Positions 7,152 through 15,156 of a DNA stretch of 48,076 nucleotides are shown in pieces. The stretch comes from Actinomadura montaniterrae (GTDB lineage: Bacteria; Actinomycetota; Actinomycetes; Streptosporangiales; Streptosporangiaceae). How positions within the stretch are numbered: position 1 is the first letter of the stretch; the number at the start of each line of letters is the position of its first letter. A program made the translations under genes and the position numbers. The stretch spans positions 1-48,076 of the forward strand of contig NZ_WBMR01000057.1 of assembly GCF_008923365.1 (NCBI RefSeq), in the 5' to 3' direction. The notes under the pieces were generated by a model. That model did no database searches. It was not told where the DNA came from and was given only the letters and a program-made list of their open reading frames with translations.

Positions 7152-7919
7152 ATGAGTTACCCACCTCCCGGGCCCGCGCAGCCGGGCCCCGACCCCGCGG
7201 CCCCCTACCCGCCGCCGCCCATGCCGTCCGGACCCGCCTACGGCTCCGGGCCGCCGCGGGACGACAAGACCAACGGCATGGCCATCGCCGCGTTCGTCAC
7301 CGGACTGCTCGGCTGCTGCGGCATCGTCGGCGCCGTCCTCGGCTTCGTCTCGCTGCGCCAGATCGCCGACCGCGGCGGCAAGGGCCGCGGCCTCGCCATC
7401 GCCGGCATCGTGCTGTCCGCGCTGTGGATCGTCGGCGGGACGATCGGCTACCTCGTCATCCCCGGCTCGGACTCCTCGTCCTCCGCCACCGGCCCGGACG
7501 GCACGCCGAAGCCGAAGACGACCAGGCCGGAGAAGATCGACGCGTACACCATGAAGGTCGGCGACTGCATCAACGACCCGGTCTCGTCCGGCGCCCCGGC
7601 GGACGAGTCCGCCCCGCCGGTCGAGGTGGAGAGCGTCAAGAAGGTGCCCTGCACCGGCCCGCACGACGGCGAGGTGCTGGCCGTCTTCAAGCTGACGCAG
7701 ACCGTGATGCCCACCGACCAGGAGATGAGCCGGCTCGCCTCCACCGGCTGCAAGCTGCGCATCCAGCGCAGGCTCGACCGCGACCCGGCCGCCGCGCACC
7801 TCGGCCGGTCGTTCTACTACCCGACCGCCGACTCGTGGCGGGACGGAGACCGCGCCGTGACCTGCCTGGCGGTGAACGCCGCCGAGGGCAAGAAGCTCAC
7901 CCGCCCCATCCGCGGCTGA
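7152..7919 (+). CDS. DUF4190 membrane protein with septum-formation-like C-terminus
   Basis: A 255-residue protein. A Pro/Gly-rich cytoplasmic N-terminus (about 1-42) is followed by a DUF4190 double helix (GMAIAAFVTGLLGCCGIVGA; GLAIAGIVLSALWIVGGTIG, about 43-100). The outer domain starts with a Ser/Thr/Lys-rich linker and reads KIDAYTMKVGDCIND, with KKVPCTGPHDGEVLAVF and four spaced cysteines. The 'VGDC ... V.C..PH..EV' pattern is that of septum-formation-family ectodomains, with likely disulfides. ATG 7152 is preferred; GTG 7134 is an in-frame alternative, and neither has a strong ribosome site. Function is unproven; such proteins are thought to act at the cell envelope. Confidence 0.8.
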   Translation: MSYPPPGPAQPGPDPAAPYPPPPMPSGPAYGSGPPRDDKTNGMAIAAFVTGLLGCCGIVGAVLGFVSLRQIADRGGKGRGLAIAGIVLSALWIVGGTIGYLVIPGSDSSSSATGPDGTPKPKTTRPEKIDAYTMKVGDCINDPVSSGAPADESAPPVEVESVKKVPCTGPHDGEVLAVFKLTQTVMPTDQEMSRLASTGCKLRIQRRLDRDPAAAHLGRSFYYPTADSWRDGDRAVTCLAVNAAEGKKLTRPIRG

Positions 7920-7933
7920 TCTCCGGCGTCTCC

Positions 7934-7959
7934 GCTGGGCGGCCGGCCCGCCGCTCAGC
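7934..7959. terminator. Bidirectional hairpin between convergent genes
   Basis: GCTGGGCGGC (7934-7943) pairs with GCCGCTCAGC (7950-7959) through ten pairs, one of them G-U, around a 6-base loop. It can serve both the DUF4190 gene and the flavin monooxygenase gene. Confidence 0.5.
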
Positions 7960-7998
7960 CCGACCCCGGACCCCGTGCGATCGGCCCGACCGGAGCCC

Positions 7999-9171
7999 TC
8001 AGTAGTCGCGCAGCTTGTAGGACTCCGTGACGGCCGAGATGCCGTCCAGTTGCTCCTCGCCCGCCTCCGCCACGCCCATCTCGGCGGCGATCCGGTCGCG
8101 GTTCCGCTCGATGTTCCCGAGCGCGAGATCCTGGTTCGCCGTGACGAAGTCGCGCAGCTCCGCCTCGTAGGCGGCGAACGCGGCGCGGTGGTCGCCGCCG
8201 GCGGCCTTCAGCTCGCCCGCCAGGACGTACGCGCCGACCATCGCCATGCTGGTGCCCTGGCCGGACGCGGGGGAACCGCAGTACCCGGCGTCGCCGAGCA
8301 GCGCCACCCGTCCCGCCGACCAGGCGTCCATGCGGATCTGCGCCATCGCGTCGAAGTGGAAGTCCGGCGCGCCGCGCATCGTCTCCAGCAGCCGCGGGAT
8401 CTCCCCGCCCGCGCCCGCGAAGCGGCTCGCGAGCAGCCGCTTCTGGTCCTTGACGTCGCGCGGGTCGTAGGCGACAGGGACGGGCGAGTCGAACCCCATG
8501 TAGACGCGGAGCTCGGCGTTGCCGCGGACGCTCATCGCCATCGCGCCCCACGCGTTCCCCGGCACCGGGAAGATCGTCTGCCAGCGGTCGAGGCCCAGCA
8601 GGTTCGGGGCCGTCCACACGCCGAGGTGGCTGCCGAGGTGGCGCAGGTAGGCCTCCTCGGGGCCGAACGCCAGCCGCCGCACGTTGGAGTGCAGCCCGTC
8701 GGCGCCGACGACCAGGTCGAACGTCCGGGTCGCGCCGCCGTGGAAGATCACCCGGACGCCGTCGCCGCGCTGCTCCAGCCCGGCGATCGCGTCGTCGAAG
8801 AGGTACTCGATCCGGTCCCCGCCCGCCCCGGCGATCAGCTCGGCGAGGTCGTCGCGGAGGATCTCGACATCGGGGCTCGCGAGGTCGCCGCCGCTGGCGG
8901 TGCGCTCGGTCGTGCGGAAGATCTCCTCGCCGTCCTGGCCGACGACCGACATGCCGCGCAGGTCGGTGCTCAGCCCGCGGACCGCGTCCAGGATCCCCAT
9001 CCGGTCCGCGACGTCCAGCGCCGGCCCCCGCACGTCGATCGCCTGCCCGCCGGGACGCATCCCGGGCGCCCGCTCCACGACCGTCACCGCGAACCCGTAC
9101 CGGTCGAGCCAGTACGCGAGGGCCGGGCCGGCGATGCTCGCACCGGAGATCAGGACGTTGCTGCTGCGCAT
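7999..9171 (-). CDS. FAD-dependent monooxygenase (class A flavoprotein hydroxylase)
   Basis: A 390-residue NAD(P)H/FAD hydroxylase of the PHBH/TetX-like group. It has the N-terminal dinucleotide-binding loop (GASIAGPALAYWL, residues 10-22, the GxGxxG variant common here), the acidic end of beta-2 (VVERAPGMRPGG), the DG motif (VVGADGLHSNVRR) and the GD motif (VALLGDAGYCGSPASGQG). GAAGGAG precedes the ATG. The substrate is unknown; family members act on aromatic rings, polyketides or drugs such as tetracycline and rifamycin. A set of 11-bp-spaced direct repeats upstream (9222-9270) suggests dedicated regulation. Confidence 0.9.
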   Translation of the reverse strand: MRSSNVLISGASIAGPALAYWLDRYGFAVTVVERAPGMRPGGQAIDVRGPALDVADRMGILDAVRGLSTDLRGMSVVGQDGEEIFRTTERTASGGDLASPDVEILRDDLAELIAGAGGDRIEYLFDDAIAGLEQRGDGVRVIFHGGATRTFDLVVGADGLHSNVRRLAFGPEEAYLRHLGSHLGVWTAPNLLGLDRWQTIFPVPGNAWGAMAMSVRGNAELRVYMGFDSPVPVAYDPRDVKDQKRLLASRFAGAGGEIPRLLETMRGAPDFHFDAMAQIRMDAWSAGRVALLGDAGYCGSPASGQGTSMAMVGAYVLAGELKAAGGDHRAAFAAYEAELRDFVTANQDLALGNIERNRDRIAAEMGVAEAGEEQLDGISAVTESYKLRDY

Positions 9172-9221
9172 GAGCCGCTCCTTCGGAAGTTCGTGCCGCC
9201 TTCCCGAAGGCTCACCGCACG

Positions 9222-9270
9222 CGCTGACAGAACGCTGACGCTCCGCTCACCGGCCTGACGTCCCGCTGAG
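9222..9270 (-). promoter_or_regulatory. Direct heptamer repeats upstream of the flavin monooxygenase
   Basis: On the minus strand GTCAGCG-like heptamers lie at 9270-9264, 9259-9253, 9239-9233 and 9228-9222. Spacing is 11 bp within each pair, which is one helical turn with 4-bp spacers. This is the geometry of SARP/OmpR-type activator sites. They end about 50 bases upstream of the monooxygenase start. Confidence 0.4.
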
Positions 9271-9278
9271 AGCCGGGG

Positions 9279-10178
9279 TCAGCCCGCCTCGCGCCCGGCC
9301 TCGCGCAGGGCCGAGACCACCATGGACGAGACGTGCTCGACCGTCGCCACGCCCGCCGCCATCGTCGGGCTGTCGCCGCTGAACACCGCGACGACGAAGT
9401 CGTGGCCGCCGCCGGTGATCCGGCCGATGCTGTTGACCGCCCAGCCGTTGCCCTCGTACCGCAGCGGCACCCACCCGTTCTTGAGCGCGACCTTCTCGCC
9501 GGGACGCGCCGCCGCGCTGATCCCCCACGCCTGCGACGGCGTCACCGAGCCCATCAGCCCGAGGACGTACCGGCGGTTCGCCGCGGTGAGCGGGCCGCCG
9601 TCCGAGGCGAGCATCCGCACCAGCCGCACCTGGTCGGACGGGCTCGTCCACGACGACCCCCACGACACCGGATACGGCACGGTGTGCCCGAGGCCGAACG
9701 CCGCGTTGGCGTTCTGGAGCCCCGCGTCGCGGCCGATGTCCGCGTACAGCGCGTCCGCCGCGTCGTTGTCGCTCTTGCGGATCATCCGCCCGGCCAGCAC
9801 CCGCTCCCCGTCCGACAGGCCGACGCCCTGCCGCTGGTGCTGCAGCAGCAGCGCCGCCAGGATGTCGACCTTGATGACGCTGGCGGTGACGAACCGGGAC
9901 GTCTCGTTCACCCCGAACGCCGTGCCGCCGCGCAGGTCCGCCGCCATCACGCCCGCGTGCCCCGGCCGGTCCCGCAGGTAGGCCAGGACGTTGCCGCGCA
10001 GCCGGAGCGGATCGAACATCGGTGCCTTCGCGACCGTCACCACCCGTCCGCCGGAGGAGCCGTGCTCCGCCCGGTGGACGCCGCCGGGCGGGTGCCCGTG
10101 CGTCATCGTCCAGGTGATGCCCGTTCCGGCGGCCACGGCACCGATGGCGATGCCGAGCACGGTGACGCTGCGCCGCAT
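9279..10178 (-). CDS. Secreted or anchored beta-lactamase-fold serine hydrolase
   Basis: A 299-residue protein with an N-terminal membrane segment or signal (residues 1-20, MRRSVTVLGIAIGAVAAGTG) and a penicillin-recognising serine domain. The three family motifs are present: S100-V-I-K103, S136-D-N138, and K233-N-G235 in place of KTG or KSG. I see no E-x-x-L-N omega-loop motif after SDN, so efficient class A beta-lactam hydrolysis is doubtful. It may be a peptidoglycan-related hydrolase or a penicillin-binding homologue. The start ATG follows GGGGGA. It is on the same strand as the monooxygenase, 107 bases upstream. Confidence 0.85.
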   Translation of the reverse strand: MRRSVTVLGIAIGAVAAGTGITWTMTHGHPPGGVHRAEHGSSGGRVVTVAKAPMFDPLRLRGNVLAYLRDRPGHAGVMAADLRGGTAFGVNETSRFVTASVIKVDILAALLLQHQRQGVGLSDGERVLAGRMIRKSDNDAADALYADIGRDAGLQNANAAFGLGHTVPYPVSWGSSWTSPSDQVRLVRMLASDGGPLTAANRRYVLGLMGSVTPSQAWGISAAARPGEKVALKNGWVPLRYEGNGWAVNSIGRITGGGHDFVVAVFSGDSPTMAAGVATVEHVSSMVVSALREAGREAG

Positions 10179-10360
10179 GCGATCCCCCGATTCGCGCGAC
10201 GGCGGCCCGTCCCCCGGGGGCCGCCATGATCACCACGGCTCCTACCCGCCGGAACGGGAAGATCACCTGCGCCCGGGACGGCCCCGCCAGCGCCGCGCCA
10301 GCGCCGCGCCTGCGCCCCGACCGCGCCGCGTCCGCGGCCTCGTCGGCGCCCGGCCCGCGG

Positions 10361-10750
10361 TCAGAACTCGACGGGCAGCCGGGCCGGGCAGCCCGGCTCG
10401 CAGCGCTCGGCGTGCCACGCGACGCGGCGCGCGAACGAGCCGAACCGGCGGCGCAGCATCGCCCGCTTCAGCGGCGCGGTGCCCGGGATCCGCCCGTCGA
10501 ACGCCCCGCGCCAGCGGATCAGCGTGTTCACCCCGTGCGGCTCCAGCGTGATGTCGACGCGGTAGCCGCGCGGCAGCCCGGCGATGGCGACGTAGCCGCA
10601 GTGGCGCGGCGGGTCGTAGGCGACGACCTCGTGCCGGGCGCGGGCCCAGAAGGAGGCCCACTCGTCCCAGGAGTCCGCCACGAAGAGATGCTTGAAGATC
10701 ACTTCTGGGGCGGCGTAGGTGGTGGCGGTGGCCTCGATCTCATGCGGCAT
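10361..10750 (-). CDS. SRPBCC-family (polyketide cyclase/START-like) protein
   Basis: A 129-residue single START-like fold. The opening strand and helix (IEATATTYAAPEVIFKHL) and DSWDEWASFWARARHEVV match the 'SRPBCC' pattern. Later strands (GYRVDITLEPHGVNTLIRWR) form the sheet of the ligand cavity. Close homologues bind hydrophobic ligands, and some help cyclise polyketides; no such cluster is visible here, so ligand and role are unknown. AGGGGGG precedes the ATG. Confidence 0.8.
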   Translation of the reverse strand: MPHEIEATATTYAAPEVIFKHLFVADSWDEWASFWARARHEVVAYDPPRHCGYVAIAGLPRGYRVDITLEPHGVNTLIRWRGAFDGRIPGTAPLKRAMLRRRFGSFARRVAWHAERCEPGCPARLPVEF

Positions 10751-10865
10751 GACATCCCCCCTGAGTCAGGACACAGCGGGTGTATGCCCGATTCAGGGAA
10801 GATAACGGCTGGTAACCCAATGAATTTGGAGCGTGACTGATCCGAGATTCGGCGCGGTCCGCCGG

Positions 10866-11609
10866 TCAGGCCGTGTCGACGACCTGGAAGCCCTCGGCCA
10901 GCCGCCCGTCCCCGAACCCGGCCGCCTTGGCGTTGGCCGACAGCCAGCCGCGCAGCATGTTCGGCAGCTCGTCGCCCATGTGGGAGGTCTGGCTCGCATG
11001 CGCGCGGAGCGCGTTCACCTTCCGGTCGAACTGGTCGGTGATGTCGACGTAGTGGTTCACCACCGGGCCGCCGCTCAGCCACACCTCGCGGGCCGTCCAC
11101 GCCTCCAGGCCCTCATCGGCCAGCAGCTCCGGGAACGCGTAGGGGTTGCGCGCGTCCGGGTAGACCGCGTCCAGCGCCGCGCCGCCGACCGCGCGGTGGT
11201 CCGGGTGGCTCGGGTAGATGCGCTCGTAGTTGCGCTCCGGGCTCGGCATCAGCACCCGGTCGGGCCGCACCTGCCGGATCACGCGGGCGATGTCGCGGCG
11301 CAGCTCCAGCGTCGCCTCGACCCGCCCGTCCGGGTAGCCGAGGAACCGGACGTCGGTGACGCCGACGCACTTGGCCGCCGCGCGCTGCTCCTCGCGGCGC
11401 AGCGACGCCATCTCCTCCCGGGTGACGCCGTCGTCGAAACCGCCCGCGTCGCCGTCGGTGACCATCAGGTACACGACCTCGATGCCCTGGTCCGTCCAGC
11501 CCGCCACCGACCCGGCGCAGCCGAAGTCGACGTCGTCCGGATGCGCCATCACGGCGAGGATCCGCTGCAGCCCGCTGTCGTCCAGAACATTGGTCACGGC
11601 TTCAACCAT
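10866..11609 (-). CDS. PIG-L/LmbE-family zinc deacetylase
   Basis: A 247-residue metal-dependent N-deacetylase. The zinc site signature AHPDDVDFGCAG lies at residues 22-33, and the second part YPSHPDHRAVG at about 126-136 provides the HxxD/H ligands. The family acts on N-acetylglucosaminyl substrates. Actinobacterial members include the mycothiol enzymes MshB and Mca, but the sequence alone does not make this one of them. ATG 11609 is chosen for CGGAG six bases upstream; an in-frame GTG at 11636 lacks such a site. It is preceded by the nucleoside hydrolase gene on the same strand (76-base gap). Confidence 0.88.
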   Translation of the reverse strand: MVEAVTNVLDDSGLQRILAVMAHPDDVDFGCAGSVAGWTDQGIEVVYLMVTDGDAGGFDDGVTREEMASLRREEQRAAAKCVGVTDVRFLGYPDGRVEATLELRRDIARVIRQVRPDRVLMPSPERNYERIYPSHPDHRAVGGAALDAVYPDARNPYAFPELLADEGLEAWTAREVWLSGGPVVNHYVDITDQFDRKVNALRAHASQTSHMGDELPNMLRGWLSANAKAAGFGDGRLAEGFQVVDTA

Positions 11610-11685
11610 AAAGTCTCCGAACGGATACGGGCACACCCAAGATCAGGGTTTCCGCGAACCCGCAGGCCGCCGCGGCGGCGGCCGG

Positions 11686-12651
11686 TCAGAGCGACAGCAC
11701 GGCCGCGAGGAGGCGCTCCTGGAAGGCCCGCACGTCGCTGCCGACCGCCACCTTCACCGGCCGGCGGGTGTCGTCGGCGGGCAGGGACCGCGCGTCCCAG
11801 ACGGTCGTGCCGCGCGTCAGCTCGCCGCGCAGCTCCACCCGCACCGGCCGCTGCACGTACTCGCCGAGACCGGGGTCGACCGCCAGCATCGCGGCGAGCG
11901 CGTCGTGGATGACGGCGCCCCGGCGCCGCAGCGTCGGCGTGTAGGCGTCGGCGTAGAACTCCAGGATCCGGGCGGCGAACCGCGCGACGGGGGAGTCGTG
12001 CGCCGCCAGCCGGTCGAGCCAGTCGTCGTGGACGGCGGTCGGGTGGGTCGCGTCCAGCGGCACCAGGACGACCGGCCAGTCCGCCGCGAACACCAGGTCG
12101 GCGGCCTCCGGGTCGTGCCAGATGTTCGCCTCGGCGTGCGTGGTGATGTTGCCGGGGTGGCCGAACGCGCCGCCCATCACGACCACCTCGCGGACCAGCG
12201 CCGGCAGCTCCTCGTCCAGCAGCAGCGCCGCGCCGAGGTTGGTCAGCGGGCCCGTCGCGAGCAGCGTCAGCTCGCCGGGCCGCTCCCGCGCCAGCCGGAC
12301 GATCTGCGCGGCGGCCGGTTCGGCGACCGGGCGGCCCGCCGGGTCCGGCGGGTTCGTGTCGCCGAGGCCGTCGCGGCCGTGCCAGTCGAGCGCGTAGTGG
12401 ACGTCTTGCGCCATCGGGCGGGCGGCGCCGACCGCGACCGGCACCCCCTTCTCGCCCGCCTCCATCCCGGCCGCCTCCAGCACGCGCAGCGTGTTGAGGG
12501 CCCCGGTCAGCGGGTCGATGTTGCCGTGCACCGTGCCGACCCCGGCGAGCTCGGCCTCGCCCGCGCGGACGAGGGAGGCGAGGTAGAGCAGGGTCAGCGC
12601 GTCGTCGATGCCGGTGTCGCAGTCGAACAGCAGAACGGGAGCTTTCGTCAC
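11686..12651 (-). CDS. Nucleoside hydrolase (inosine/uridine-preferring family)
   Basis: A 321-residue enzyme cleaving the N-glycosidic bond of ribonucleosides to a free base and ribose. The N-terminal calcium site LLFDCDTGIDDALTLLY (residues 7-23) is the family signature, with Thr where Pro is usual. VHGNID, LLATGPLTNLG and EVVVMGGAFGHPGNIT are the other conserved blocks, and a C-terminal HDALAAMLAVDP supplies the His-Asp near the active site. GTG is the start. It runs divergently from dhaKLM across a 106-base gap, so it probably works in nucleoside salvage, independent of the kinase. Confidence 0.92.
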   Translation of the reverse strand: MTKAPVLLFDCDTGIDDALTLLYLASLVRAGEAELAGVGTVHGNIDPLTGALNTLRVLEAAGMEAGEKGVPVAVGAARPMAQDVHYALDWHGRDGLGDTNPPDPAGRPVAEPAAAQIVRLARERPGELTLLATGPLTNLGAALLLDEELPALVREVVVMGGAFGHPGNITTHAEANIWHDPEAADLVFAADWPVVLVPLDATHPTAVHDDWLDRLAAHDSPVARFAARILEFYADAYTPTLRRRGAVIHDALAAMLAVDPGLGEYVQRPVRVELRGELTRGTTVWDARSLPADDTRRPVKVAVGSDVRAFQERLLAAVLSL

Positions 12652-12757
12652 CCGTGCAACCTATGCCGGGAGGGCCGCCGGCGGCATCCCGATAACCGGC
12701 ACGTGAAGATCGTGATTGGGCCTGGGACGGGGCGCCGTGCCGGGGTAGAGCTGAGAC

Positions 12758-13753
12758 ATGCGCAAACTCATCAACGATCCGGAGAACGTGGTCGCCGACG
12801 CGCTGCGCGGCCTCGCCGCCGCGCATCCGTCGCTGCGGGTCGATCCCGAGAACGGCACGGTCGTGCGGGCGGACGCGCCGCGCGCCGGCCGGGTCGCCCT
12901 GGTGTCGGGGGGCGGCTCCGGGCACGAGCCGCTGCACGCCGGGTTCGTCGGCCACGGGATGCTCGACGCGGCCTGCTGCGGCCAGGTGTTCACCTCGCCC
13001 GTCCCGGACCAGATCATCGCCGCGACGATGGCGGTGAACGGCGGCGCGGGCGTGCTGCACATCGTGAAGAACTACACCGGCGACGTGCTGAACTTCCGGA
13101 TGGCCGCGGAGCTGGCCGAGGACGAGGACATCGAGGTCGCGTCGGTGATCGTCAACGACGACGTCGCCGTGGAGGACAGCCTCTACACCGCCGGGCGGCG
13201 CGGCACCGGCGCCACCCTGTTCGCAGAGAAGATCGCGGGGGCGCTCGCGGAGGAGGGCGCCGACCTCGCGTCCGTCGCCGCCGTCGCCCGCGAGGTCAAC
13301 GAGCGGAGCCGCTCGTTCGGCGTCGCGCTGTCGCCGTGCACGGTGCCCGCCGCCGGGGAGCCGACGTTCCAGCTCGAGGAGGGCGAGATGGAGCTCGGCA
13401 TCGGCATCCACGGCGAGCCCGGCCGCGAACGCGTCCCGCTGGCGGACGCCGACGCGATCGTGGACGCGTCCCTCAGCGCGATCGACGCGGACATGCCGGT
13501 GTCGGGATCCGAGCTGCTCGTGCTGGTGAACGGGATGGGCGGCACCCCGCTGATGGAGCAGTACATCGCCTACGCGGCGACGGCCCGCTGGCTGGAGGGG
13601 CACGGCGCCACGGTCGCCCGCCCGCTGGTCGGCCCGTACGTCACGAGCCTGGAGATGGCCGGCAGCATGATCAGCGTGTGCCGGCTGACGCCCGACCTGA
13701 CCCGCCTCTGGGACGCGCCCGTCGAGACGCCCGCGCTGCGGTGGGGCCGGTGA
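12758..13753 (+). CDS. dhaK: Dihydroxyacetone kinase subunit DhaK
   Basis: 331 residues. It binds dihydroxyacetone covalently as a hemiaminal through His218 (GIGIHGEPG). It shows the N-terminal SGGGSGHEPLHAGFVG loop (50-65), the block HIVKNYTGDVLNF (101-113), and the C-terminal NGMGGTPLMEQYI. With DhaL and DhaM it forms the PTS-dependent kinase that makes dihydroxyacetone phosphate in the cytoplasm. It is the first gene of dhaKLM; its stop overlaps the dhaL start (GTGA). A 12-bp palindrome GCCGCCGGCGGC (12674-12685) lies in the divergent promoter region and may be a control site. No dhaR/dhaS regulator is adjacent. Confidence 0.96.
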   Translation: MRKLINDPENVVADALRGLAAAHPSLRVDPENGTVVRADAPRAGRVALVSGGGSGHEPLHAGFVGHGMLDAACCGQVFTSPVPDQIIAATMAVNGGAGVLHIVKNYTGDVLNFRMAAELAEDEDIEVASVIVNDDVAVEDSLYTAGRRGTGATLFAEKIAGALAEEGADLASVAAVAREVNERSRSFGVALSPCTVPAAGEPTFQLEEGEMELGIGIHGEPGRERVPLADADAIVDASLSAIDADMPVSGSELLVLVNGMGGTPLMEQYIAYAATARWLEGHGATVARPLVGPYVTSLEMAGSMISVCRLTPDLTRLWDAPVETPALRWGR

Positions 13754-14412
13754 CCGGGCAGGCGAGCGCGGGGCTGGACGCGCGGGGCGCGGCGGCGTGG
13801 ATCCGCCGCGCCGCCGAGCTGGTGTCCGCCGAGGCCGAGCGGCTGACCAGGCTGGACGCGGCGATCGGCGACGGCGACCACGGCCACAACCTGCACCGCG
13901 GGTTCACCGCGGCCGTCGCCGCCCTCCCCGGCGACGCGGAGCTCGGCGAGACGCGGCCCGGCAAGGTGCTGATCGCCGCCGGGCGGGCCATCGTGTCCAA
14001 GACGGGCGGCGCGTCCGGCCCCCTCTACGGCACGGCGCTGCGCCGCGCCGGCAAGGCGCTCGGCGACGCGTCCGAGGCGGACGCCGCCGCGGTCGGCGCC
14101 GCGCTGAAGGCCGCGCTGGAGGGCGTCCAGGAGCTCGGCCAGGCGAACGAGGGGGACAAGACCATGGTCGACGCGCTGGCCCCGGCCGCCGCCGCCTACG
14201 CGGCCGCGCTCGACGGCGGCGCCGATCTCGCCGGCTCCACGCGCGCCGCGGCCGACGCCGCGGACGCGGGCGCCGCCGCGACCGTCCCGATGCAGGCGCG
14301 CAAGGGCCGCGCCAGCTACCTCGGCCCGCGCAGCACCGGCCACCTGGATCCCGGCGCCTCGTCCACCGCGCTCGTCCTGCGCGCGCTCGCCGACGTCACC
14401 GGACGGGAGTGA
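13750..14412 (+). CDS. dhaL: Dihydroxyacetone kinase ADP-binding subunit DhaL
   Basis: 220 residues. DhaL holds ADP-Mg as a cofactor that is rephosphorylated by DhaM and passes phosphate to dihydroxyacetone on DhaK. The magnesium/nucleotide signature is DAAIGDGDHGHNLHRG (about 37-52), with the second loop KTGGASGPLYGT (about 84-95), and GQANEGDKTMVDAL and HLDPGASSTAL follow. The start is GTG 13750, overlapping the dhaK stop, and the gene overlaps dhaM in the same way. Confidence 0.95.
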   Translation: MTGQASAGLDARGAAAWIRRAAELVSAEAERLTRLDAAIGDGDHGHNLHRGFTAAVAALPGDAELGETRPGKVLIAAGRAIVSKTGGASGPLYGTALRRAGKALGDASEADAAAVGAALKAALEGVQELGQANEGDKTMVDALAPAAAAYAAALDGGADLAGSTRAAADAADAGAAATVPMQARKGRASYLGPRSTGHLDPGASSTALVLRALADVTGRE

Positions 14413-14798
14413 CCGTGGTCGGGATCGTGATCATCTCGCACAGCCGGACGCTCGCCGAGGGCGTCGCGGAGGTGGCCCGCGCCATGGGCGTGGGGAAGGC
14501 CGTCGTCGAACCCGCCGGCGGCGACTCCGAGGGCGGCCTCGGCACAAGCATCGACCTGGTCGAGGACGCCGTGGCGCGGGCCGACGGCGGTGACGGCGTG
14601 CTGCTGCTCGCCGACATCGGCAGCTCCGTCCTGACCGCCAAGATGCTCATCGAGGACGCCGAGGGCGAGCGGATCCTGCTCGCCGACGCGCCGCTGGTCG
14701 AGGGCGCGGTCGCCGCCGCGTCCATGGCCGCCACGGGCGCCGACCTCCCCGCCGTGCACGCCGCCGCCGAGTCCGCCCGGGAGCACCGCAAGACCTGA
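14409..14798 (+). CDS. dhaM: PTS phosphocarrier subunit DhaM (EIIA-mannose-like)
   Basis: 129 residues, a single EIIA-Man domain. The active histidine is in VIISHSRTLAEGV near the N-terminus. GGLGTSIDLVEDAV and LLLADIGSSVLTAKMLIED are the usual conserved parts. It takes phosphate from the general PTS proteins EI and HPr, not seen here, and passes it to DhaL-ADP. The short form without fused HPr/EI domains is usual in Gram-positives. GTG 14409 overlaps the dhaL stop; GTG 14415 is the alternative. Its stop codon directly abuts the stop of the convergent inhibitor gene, giving TGATCA. Confidence 0.93.
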   Translation: MTVVGIVIISHSRTLAEGVAEVARAMGVGKAVVEPAGGDSEGGLGTSIDLVEDAVARADGGDGVLLLADIGSSVLTAKMLIEDAEGERILLADAPLVEGAVAAASMAATGADLPAVHAAAESAREHRKT

Positions 14799-15122
14799 TC
14801 AGCCGGGATCGCCGGGTTCCGCGCCGCCGATTCCCGGGTCGTCGAGCAGGACGCCGATGGGGGACGGCTCGGACGGGTCGCCGCGCACCTCGTACACGCG
14901 GGGCGCCTCGGCGCCGCCGTCCGGGTCGTCCACCGTCACCCGGTACCCGGGCAGGTCCGCCCCGATCTCCCCGGTGTCCCCGCGGGCGTGCGCGGCGGCC
15001 AGCGCGTCGACCGCCCGCCGCACCCGCTCCGCCCGGCCGGCGGGGAGGCCGGACGTGTCGTAGCGCGCGACCACCACCGCGCGGCCGGTGAAGCCGCCCG
15101 TGCTCTCGACCGTCACGCGCAT
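14799..15122 (-). CDS. Emfourin-like protealysin inhibitor
   Basis: A 107-residue soluble acidic protein. The opening MRVTVESTGGFTGRAVV and the later LPGYRVTVDDPDGG resemble emfourin, a slow tight-binding inhibitor of the M4 metalloprotease protealysin, encoded next to its protease in Serratia and in many actinomycetes. Here it lies 34 bases downstream of a gluzincin gene on the same strand, as expected for a protease-inhibitor operon. GGGAGG precedes the ATG. Family is assigned by pattern and context, and inhibition is inferred. Confidence 0.75.
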   Translation of the reverse strand: MRVTVESTGGFTGRAVVVARYDTSGLPAGRAERVRRAVDALAAAHARGDTGEIGADLPGYRVTVDDPDGGAEAPRVYEVRGDPSEPSPIGVLLDDPGIGGAEPGDPG

Positions 15123-15156
15123 CGCCGTCCGGCCTCCCTCTCCCTGGTCCGGTCCC

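Noticed and set aside
9279..10178. Calling this gene an antibiotic-resistance beta-lactamase
   Set aside because: The omega-loop glutamate motif is not visible and KTG is replaced by KNG; fold alone does not show resistance.
11356..13749. In-frame extension upstream of dhaL
   Set aside because: It runs antisense to the deacetylase and nucleoside hydrolase and out of frame with dhaK; DhaL homology begins right after 13750.
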